In this document: in pieces, positions 5,556 through 9,936 of the stretch
How positions within the stretch are numbered: the stretch's first letter is position 1
Layout: the number at the start of each line of letters is the position of its first letter
Origin: an uncultured Collinsella sp.
GTDB lineage: Bacteria; Actinomycetota; Coriobacteriia; Coriobacteriales; Coriobacteriaceae
Length of the DNA stretch: 9,936 nt
Direction: 5' to 3'
Assembly: GCA_900550815.1 (NCBI GenBank)
Contig: URTW01000066.1
Span: 1 to 9,936 of the forward strand
Made by a program: the position numbers and the translations under genes
The notes under the pieces: model-generated
Databases searched by the model: none
Told to the model about the DNA's origin: nothing
What the model saw: only the letters and a program-made list of their open reading frames with translations

Positions 5556-7381
5556 TCCAGGTTCCTCCCTCCGCGGAACGCGCCAAAGCCAAAGTGGTCG
5601 CAACGCAGGCAGCGGCTTGCCTCTTGGCGCGCCTCCTGCTCGGTAAGGCCCTGCTCGACCAGATTCCAATCGTGGATGCGCTCGCCGGCCTCGCGCTCGC
5701 CCAGCTCGCAGCGGCCGCACTCGTGCTTACCCTTAAACTGCACGGTCGGCAGCTCAACGTCGAGCTTTATCTTGTGGTCAAAGCCCAGGTAGCGGTCGAT
5801 GTTTGCCGAAGCAACGCGGCCGGCGTTGATCGCCCGGATGACGGTGGCGGGACCGGTCTGGCAGTCGCCGCCGCTAAAGAGGCCATCGAAGTTAGGCACG
5901 GCACCATCCGAATCGGTGACCACGCAGCCCCACTTACAGGCAACGCCCATCTCCTCAAACGGCTTGGAATCGATGTCCTGGCCAATGGCCACAAACACGC
6001 GCTCGCAGGGAATGACGCGCTCGGGCGTGGCGGCGGCACGCGGGGCCGGACGCCCACGGCGAGGCTCGCCGATAATCTGCGGTTGCACGCGCAGGCCGCT
6101 CACGCGACCATCTTCGCCCGTCTCGATGGCAAGCGGCGCCGTGAGCTCCAGAACCTCGCAGCCCTCGGCTTGGGCGCCGGCAATCTCGGCATCCTGGGCC
6201 GTCATGTCGCAGATGCGACGGCGGTAGACGATGCTCACCTTTTCGGCACCGCAGCGCACGGCAGAGCGCGCCACGTCCATGGCCACGTTGCCGCCGCCGA
6301 TGACGCACACGCGCTGGCCGCTCAGGTCGGGCAGCTCGTCGTCGCCGATGGCACGCAGCATCTTGACGGCCGACTCCACGCCGGGCGCCTCTTCGCCCGG
6401 AAGGCCGAGCTTCTTATCGCTGTGGGCGCCAATGGCCAGGTAGACGGCATCGAACTCGTCGCGCAGGCGGGCAAGCTCCTCGCCGTTGACGGAGTGATCG
6501 AGCTCCACGTCGATGCCGGCGCTCAAAATCCAGTCGATCTCGGCCTGCAGGCGCTCGCGCGGCAGACGGTAGCTGGGAATGCCATAACGCAGCATGCCGC
6601 CCAGGTGGTGGCGCTGCTCAAAGATGGTCACCTTATGGCCCATCACGGCCAGGTAGTAAGCACAGGAAAGGCCGGCCGGGCCGCCGCCGATCACGGCGAC
6701 GCGCTTACCGGTGTTGTCCACTACATGCGGCTTGTAATCGTTGAGGTCGCTGTGCTCAACGGCAAAACGCTTGAGGGCGAGGATGTTCATGGGATCATCG
6801 ACCATGCCGCGACGGCAGTGCATCTCGCAGGGATGCTCGCACACCAGGCCGCAGACGAGCGGCAGCGGGTTGTTCTTGCGGATGACCTTGACGGCATCGG
6901 CATAGCGGCCCGCCTCGACGAGCGAAATGTATCCGGGAATGTCGACGTGCGCCGGGCAGCCCGAGACGCACGGGACGCGGGCCTCGCGGTCAAAGCCACA
7001 GGAGTGCTCGCGGATGTGGTGCTCAAAATCGTCTCGGAAACCGCGGATAGCCGTAAGTGCCATGGCACCGGCCTCGTAACCGATGGCGCAGTCGCTCGAA
7101 AGATAGATGGTGCGGGCGGTGCGCTCGATCAGATTGAGCGTGGACTCGTCGGCGCGGCCCTCGAGCACATCGGCGAGCAGGTCGCTCAGCGCGCTCAGGC
7201 CCACGCGGCAGGGCGTACACTTGCCGCAGCTCTGCGTCGAACACAGGTTGACGAGCGCTGCCGTAAACTCAACGGGGCACGGGGCGAGCGAGCTCACCGC
7301 CAGACGACGTCCGAGCGCATCGTGCAGGTCGTCCATGACGGCCTGAGCGTGGCTGCGTTCCATTACGTGCAGTCGTGCCAT
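5549..7381 (-). CDS. NuoF C-terminal/GltD-NfnB-like fusion, NAD(P)H:FAD iron-sulfur oxidoreductase
   Basis: A 610-residue soluble electron-transfer protein, the likely partner of the hydrogenase. Residues about 30-125 match the C-terminal [4Fe-4S] domain of NuoF (SCGKCTPCR with Cys52, 55, 58 and a fourth Cys98) without the FMN/NADH domain. A GltD-type Fer4 domain follows (Cys138, 142, 177, 181, 185, 189), then two Rossmann units: FAD-binding VIGGGPAGLS (230-239) and NAD(P)-binding VIGGGNVAMD (360-369), and the closing FAD motif GGDCQTGPATVIRAINAG (504-521). The C-terminus adds two CxxC pairs (555/558 and 591/594). It would pass electrons between NAD(P)H and the N-terminal clusters of HydA; direction and cofactor preference are not decided by sequence. 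I start at 7381 because AGAGGGG (7387-7393) sits 5 nt upstream; the ATG at 7396 lacks a site. Its stop overlaps the hydrogenase start by 7 nt. It could be annotated as glutamate synthase small subunit, but no large subunit is present. Confidence 0.92.
   Translation of the reverse strand: MARLHVMERSHAQAVMDDLHDALGRRLAVSSLAPCPVEFTAALVNLCSTQSCGKCTPCRVGLSALSDLLADVLEGRADESTLNLIERTARTIYLSSDCAIGYEAGAMALTAIRGFRDDFEHHIREHSCGFDREARVPCVSGCPAHVDIPGYISLVEAGRYADAVKVIRKNNPLPLVCGLVCEHPCEMHCRRGMVDDPMNILALKRFAVEHSDLNDYKPHVVDNTGKRVAVIGGGPAGLSCAYYLAVMGHKVTIFEQRHHLGGMLRYGIPSYRLPRERLQAEIDWILSAGIDVELDHSVNGEELARLRDEFDAVYLAIGAHSDKKLGLPGEEAPGVESAVKMLRAIGDDELPDLSGQRVCVIGGGNVAMDVARSAVRCGAEKVSIVYRRRICDMTAQDAEIAGAQAEGCEVLELTAPLAIETGEDGRVSGLRVQPQIIGEPRRGRPAPRAAATPERVIPCERVFVAIGQDIDSKPFEEMGVACKWGCVVTDSDGAVPNFDGLFSGGDCQTGPATVIRAINAGRVASANIDRYLGFDHKIKLDVELPTVQFKGKHECGRCELGEREAGERIHDWNLVEQGLTEQEARQEASRCLRCDHFGFGAFRGGRNLEW
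5562..5572 (-). promoter_or_regulatory. Strong ribosome-binding site for hydA inside the upstream gene
   Basis: GGAGGGAGGAA lies 6 nt before the ATG at 5555, within the last codons of the oxidoreductase gene. The start (ATGGTAG) overlaps the upstream stop by 7 nt, pointing to translational coupling. A second site, GGAG at 5507-5510, precedes a second in-frame ATG at 5498, so two forms differing by 19 N-terminal residues are possible. Confidence 0.65.
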
Positions 7382-7576
7382 AAGATCCCCTCTCATGCGG
7401 CAGCCCGGAGGCGAGGCCGGGCGAAGTTGCTACACGCACAACACTGAGCTAAAAAGTTGTTAGGTCTCCACACGGTTCGGCAGGCGGTATAAAATGTCAC
7501 CCTCAGCGGTGAAATAGAACATTACCGCAGATAAATGCCATATTTGATAAAACGCGTAGCCCACAATGCGGAACTT

Positions 7577-7624
7577 AGGGACGTTCCTTCTCTGCCGGCA
7601 CCCGGGGACACTCCTTGCACCAAA
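7577..7624. repeat. Second copy of the GGGGAC dispersed repeat
   Basis: AGGGACGTTCCTT at 7577-7589 and GGGGACACTCCTT at 7604-7616 are direct copies with the same 27-nt spacing as the pair at 868/895. The sequence after the second copy also corresponds: TCCTTGCACCAAA here against TCTTTGCCAAA at 903-913. The spacer is different (it contains GCCGGC). It lies just beyond the terminator, outside any convincing gene. Confidence 0.6.
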
Positions 7625-7627
7625 TGA

Positions 7628-7665
7628 CAATGCCCCGCCCACGCAATCACGTGGACGGGGCATTG
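7628..7665 (-). terminator. Rho-independent terminator of the PTS/6-phospho-glucosidase operon
   Basis: A 16-position stem (15 pairs, one C/A mismatch) with a 6-nt loop joins CAATGCCCCGCCCACG (7628-7643) to CGTGGACGGGGCATTG (7650-7665). It starts 33 nt after the glucosidase stop codon. On the minus strand the stem is followed by UCAUUUGG, a short and weak U-run, so termination is likely but perhaps not complete. No plus-strand gene ends here. Confidence 0.75.
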
Positions 7666-7697
7666 CTCATGGTATGCGGCCAGCGACCCTGTTGCTT

Positions 7698-9080
7698 TTA
7701 CTTAAGCTCGGGCCAGTAACCCTTGTTAGCCTCGATCATGTCGTCGAGGACCTCCTTGGCGACCTTCATCGACGGCACGGTCTTGTTGAGCGTGAAGGCC
7801 TTGAGCGCCTTCTCGTACGAACCCTCGATCGTGGCCTCGACCACGAGCTTCTCGGAGTTCAGCTGCTGCATCATGAGGCCCTGCTGGAACAGAGGAATGT
7901 TGTCGCGGCTGATGACCTCGGGGCCGTTCTTGCCAATGTAGGCAGGCAGCTCGACCATAGCGTCGTAGGGCATGTTGGGGATAGCGCCCTTGTTCTCGCA
8001 AATGACCAGGAAGCGCTGCTTGGTGTCGTTCTTCAGAGCGATGGCCAGATCGGCAATCCAGTCGCCGTGGCTGCCAGCATAGAACGTGCTCTCGTCGATC
8101 TCGCCCGTCTTCTCGTAGTGGTCGCTGCCGTCGAAGCGGTTCTTCTCGCGCGTCTCCTCAACCTCGTTAGCACGGGTGCGCTCGGGGTTGGAATGCTCGA
8201 CGAACTCCTTCTGCTGCAGGTAGTAGTTCAGATACGTGTTGGGCAGGTACTCCGGGAAGCACTCCATGATCTCGTACTCGCCCTTCCAGACGTAGTACCA
8301 GCTGCCCTTGGTGTGACGGTTCTGCTCGGGGTGCTCGTCGACGGTCTCCTCGGGCTTCTTTGCCATGAGCGAGCCCATGCCCTTGAGGTAAGAATCGGGC
8401 AGCAGGATCTGGTGCTCCTTGATGTACTCGCGCAGCTGCGGGAGCACCTCCTCGCCCTTGTGACGGATCGAGGTGAACCAACCAAAGTGGTTGAGGCCAA
8501 AGTAATCGTACTCGACATCCTTCTTGTCGATATCGAGCGCGGCGCAAACCACGTCGATGATCGCGATCGGCATGTCGCAGATGTTGATGATGCGAGCGTT
8601 GGGACGCAGCACACGGCAGCCCTCGGAGACGATTGCGGCAGGGTTGGAGTAGTTGAGAATCCAGTAATCCTTCTTGGCGTACTTCTCAACGTCATCGATC
8701 AGCTCGACCATGGGGAAGATGGTGCGCATGCCGTAGGCAAGGCCGCCGCAACCACAAGTCTCCTGACCCACGCAGCCGTGACGCAGCGGAATCTTCTCGT
8801 CCTGCTCGCGCATGGCGTAGCCGCCCACGCGCATCTGGGCAAACACGAAGCTCGCGTCGGTAAAAGCCGTCTTTTTGTCGGTGGTCGCCGTAAGCATGAT
8901 GTCCAGGCCGAGGTCCTCGTGCAAAATCCAGTCCACGAGCACGCCGATCTTGCGCTGGCGCTCCTCGTTGATGTCGTACAGACGAATCTCGTCAACGTCG
9001 AGCTCGTCCTTGCGCAGGGCGATGGACTTGACGATGCCGGGGGTAAAGGTGGATCCGCCACCACACAGAGTAATGATCAT
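7698..9080 (-). CDS. GH4 6-phospho-alpha-glucosidase (maltose-6'-phosphate glucosidase type)
   Basis: A 460-residue cytoplasmic enzyme of glycoside hydrolase family 4, which cleaves phosphorylated alpha-glucosides by an NAD+- and Mn2+-dependent oxidation/elimination mechanism. It aligns throughout with GlvA/AglB/MalH as I remember them: the nucleotide loop CGGGSTFTPGIV (6-17), RVGGYAMREQDEKIPL (84-99), GQETCGCGGLAYGMR (105-119), NYSNPAA (143-149) and the metal/substrate motif GLNHFGW (195-201). The tetrad CDMP (168-171) is the alpha-specific signature; beta-specific GH4 enzymes carry CNVP. Length is slightly above the usual 440 or so. AAGGAG (9090-9095) sits 9 nt before the ATG, which follows the EIICB stop by 3 nt, so the two are cotranscribed. 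The exact sugar (maltose, trehalulose-like isomers, other alpha-glucosides) is not decided. Confidence 0.96.
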   Translation of the reverse strand: MIITLCGGGSTFTPGIVKSIALRKDELDVDEIRLYDINEERQRKIGVLVDWILHEDLGLDIMLTATTDKKTAFTDASFVFAQMRVGGYAMREQDEKIPLRHGCVGQETCGCGGLAYGMRTIFPMVELIDDVEKYAKKDYWILNYSNPAAIVSEGCRVLRPNARIINICDMPIAIIDVVCAALDIDKKDVEYDYFGLNHFGWFTSIRHKGEEVLPQLREYIKEHQILLPDSYLKGMGSLMAKKPEETVDEHPEQNRHTKGSWYYVWKGEYEIMECFPEYLPNTYLNYYLQQKEFVEHSNPERTRANEVEETREKNRFDGSDHYEKTGEIDESTFYAGSHGDWIADLAIALKNDTKQRFLVICENKGAIPNMPYDAMVELPAYIGKNGPEVISRDNIPLFQQGLMMQQLNSEKLVVEATIEGSYEKALKAFTLNKTVPSMKVAKEVLDDMIEANKGYWPELK

Positions 9081-9083
9081 TGT

Positions 9084-9936
9084 TTACTGCTCCTTCTCAA
9101 TTGCGTTTTCGACCTTGTCGCGCATCTCGGCGACCTTCATGCCAAAGATGATCTGGATATTATTGCCGTTGCGGTTGATGCCGCTGTTGGGCACGTGGTT
9201 GATGAGGTCCTCATTGATGAGGTCCGGGTTCTTAACGTTCACGCGGAGACGCGTAAAGCAGTTCTCGAGCTCCTCGATGTTGTCCTTGCCACCAAGACCT
9301 GCAACCAGGTCGGCAATGCCCGCATCGACGCCCTCTGCGGGAGCCGCGGCAACAGCGCCCTGCTTCACCGCGACAGACGCGGCGGCCTCGCCCTCGGCAA
9401 CGGACTCGGCGAGCTCGGACTCCTCCTCGCGACCAGGCGTGTGGAGGTTGAGCTTCTTAATAAGGAAGGTGAAGAGGAAGAAGTACAGAGCGGCGTTGAC
9501 GACTCCGAGCACCAGCATAACCGGCCAGTTGGTCTTGTCGACACCCAGGACCAGGTTGGAAACCACGATGTTGATGATGCCGCCTGCAGTCGAAGCGGGC
9601 ACGGAGAGGACCTTGAGCAGGACCAGGAAGATGCCGGAAAGAACCGAGTGAACGACAAAGAGCACGGGAGCGGCAAAGACAAAGAGGAAGTCCATGGGCT
9701 CGGTCACGCAGGAGAGCACGGCGGTGATGATCAGCGGGATGATAACGGCCTTGGTCTTATCCTTGTTCCCCTTGTAAGCGGTGACGATAAAGGCGAGACC
9801 GATACCGATGTAGGGCCACAGGTTGTTGAAGGTGTCGCTGTTGAAGTAGGTGCTATCGGAGAAGGGCTGGCCCGTCATTGCCATCTCGGCGACACGGATG
9901 GGGTTGGCGCCGGCGATAACCTGATCGCCCAGCGTC
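9084..9936 (-). CDS. PTS alpha-glucoside EIICB component (N-terminus beyond window)
   Basis: The frame is open through the right window edge; about 283 C-terminal residues are visible, beginning inside EIIC (LGDQVIAGANPIRVAEM). It is a glucose/glucoside-family PTS permease: it imports the sugar across the inner membrane and phosphorylates it. Counting from the internal Met at 9884, hydrophobic helices fall at about 23-37, 45-59, 65-90, 98-115 and 120-142, with the conserved EIIC signature TEPMDFLF (61-68). After an acidic, Ala-rich linker (about 150-188) comes the EIIB domain, with the phosphorylated Cys209 in ENCFTRLRV (207-215). No EIIA domain follows the EIIB, so phosphate must come from a separate EIIA. 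Pairing with an alpha-specific GH4 enzyme supports an alpha-glucoside (GlvC/MalX-like) role. An internal Met at 9884 could be mistaken for the start. Confidence 0.93.
   Translation of the reverse strand, partial: TLGDQVIAGANPIRVAEMAMTGQPFSDSTYFNSDTFNNLWPYIGIGLAFIVTAYKGNKDKTKAVIIPLIITAVLSCVTEPMDFLFVFAAPVLFVVHSVLSGIFLVLLKVLSVPASTAGGIINIVVSNLVLGVDKTNWPVMLVLGVVNAALYFFLFTFLIKKLNLHTPGREEESELAESVAEGEAAASVAVKQGAVAAAPAEGVDAGIADLVAGLGGKDNIEELENCFTRLRVNVKNPDLINEDLINHVPNSGINRNGNNIQIIFGMKVAEMRDKVENAIEKEQ

Larger units (their letters stand above)
7382..7697. other. Intergenic leader between the glucosidase and hydrogenase operons
   Basis: This 316-nt stretch holds, in minus-strand order, the terminator hairpin of the glucosidase operon (7628-7665), a dispersed repeat (7577-7624), and an AT-richer leader (about 7440-7570) that should contain the hydrogenase operon promoter. 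The best -10-like word on the minus strand is TATACC (7491-7486); the -35 position at 17 nt spacing reads TTTCAC, a poor match, so I do not call a promoter firmly. I see no FNR (TTGAT-N4-ATCAA) or Rex (TTGTGAA-N6-TTCACAA) site. A 13-nt inverted word AAATgccatATTT lies near 7532-7545. A 67-codon frame at 7460-7663 runs through the terminator and repeat and is probably not a gene as such. Confidence 0.55.

Noticed and set aside
5556..5720. N-terminal extension of the hydrogenase to 5720
   Set aside because: It overlaps the end of the oxidoreductase gene, is Arg/Gly-rich without family similarity, and has no better ribosome site than the starts at 5555 and 5498.
5594..7447. A 617-codon plus-strand open frame opposite the oxidoreductase gene
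   Set aside because: It is the antisense of a strongly supported gene with clear FAD, NAD(P) and Fe-S motifs; the plus-strand translation shows no recognisable domain. High GC with codon bias removes stops from the opposite strand.
7460..7663. A 67-codon minus-strand frame as a gene
   Set aside because: Its start region lies in the terminator hairpin and repeat and I see no ribosome site. I kept the segment as an observation only.

Overview
The window looks like a piece of chromosome from a high-GC, anaerobic, fermentative, sugar-using bacterium. The gene set and protein style suggest a gut Coriobacteriia member such as Collinsella. That placement is an inference from the style of the sequence, because no rRNA or marker gene is present. 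Every gene I can support lies on the minus strand, so transcription runs from the right end to the left end. The long plus-strand reading frames are antisense shadows of a GC-rich genome.

Right end (7698-9936): the end of a sugar phosphotransferase operon. A glucose-family EIICB permease, cut by the window edge, is followed 3 nt later by a GH4 6-phospho-alpha-glucosidase of the GlvA/AglB/MalH type. Together they would import and phosphorylate an alpha-glucoside such as maltose and then hydrolyse it in the cytoplasm. A strong hairpin at 7628-7665 probably terminates this operon. The following leader (7382-7627) is AT-richer and carries a dispersed repeat.

Centre (1300-7381): a tightly packed four-gene operon. 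It starts with a flavin/iron-sulfur oxidoreductase that fuses a NuoF C-terminal-like [4Fe-4S] domain to a GltD/NfnB-like NAD(P)H:FAD module. Next is a multi-cluster [FeFe] hydrogenase, then a lipoprotein substrate-binding protein of the NMT1/THI5-SsuA type, then a single polypeptide joining an ABC permease to its ATPase. Junctions are a 7-nt overlap, a 2-nt gap and a 3-nt gap, so translation is probably coupled. The first two proteins match the 'glutamate synthase-linked' (group A2) hydrogenase arrangement, expected to exchange electrons between H2 and NAD(P)(H) in the cytoplasm. Why a small-molecule importer is locked to it is the most interesting open question here.

Left end (1-1299): an orphan RelB/DinJ-like antitoxin (863-1084) whose last codons are written in a dispersed repeat, a 29-bp near-palindrome upstream of it that could be its operator, and the start of a CPBP-family intramembrane protease cut by the window edge. 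The repeat between these genes and the one at 7577-7624 share the same GGGGAC...27 nt...GGGGAC architecture, which suggests one mobile or REP-like repeat family.
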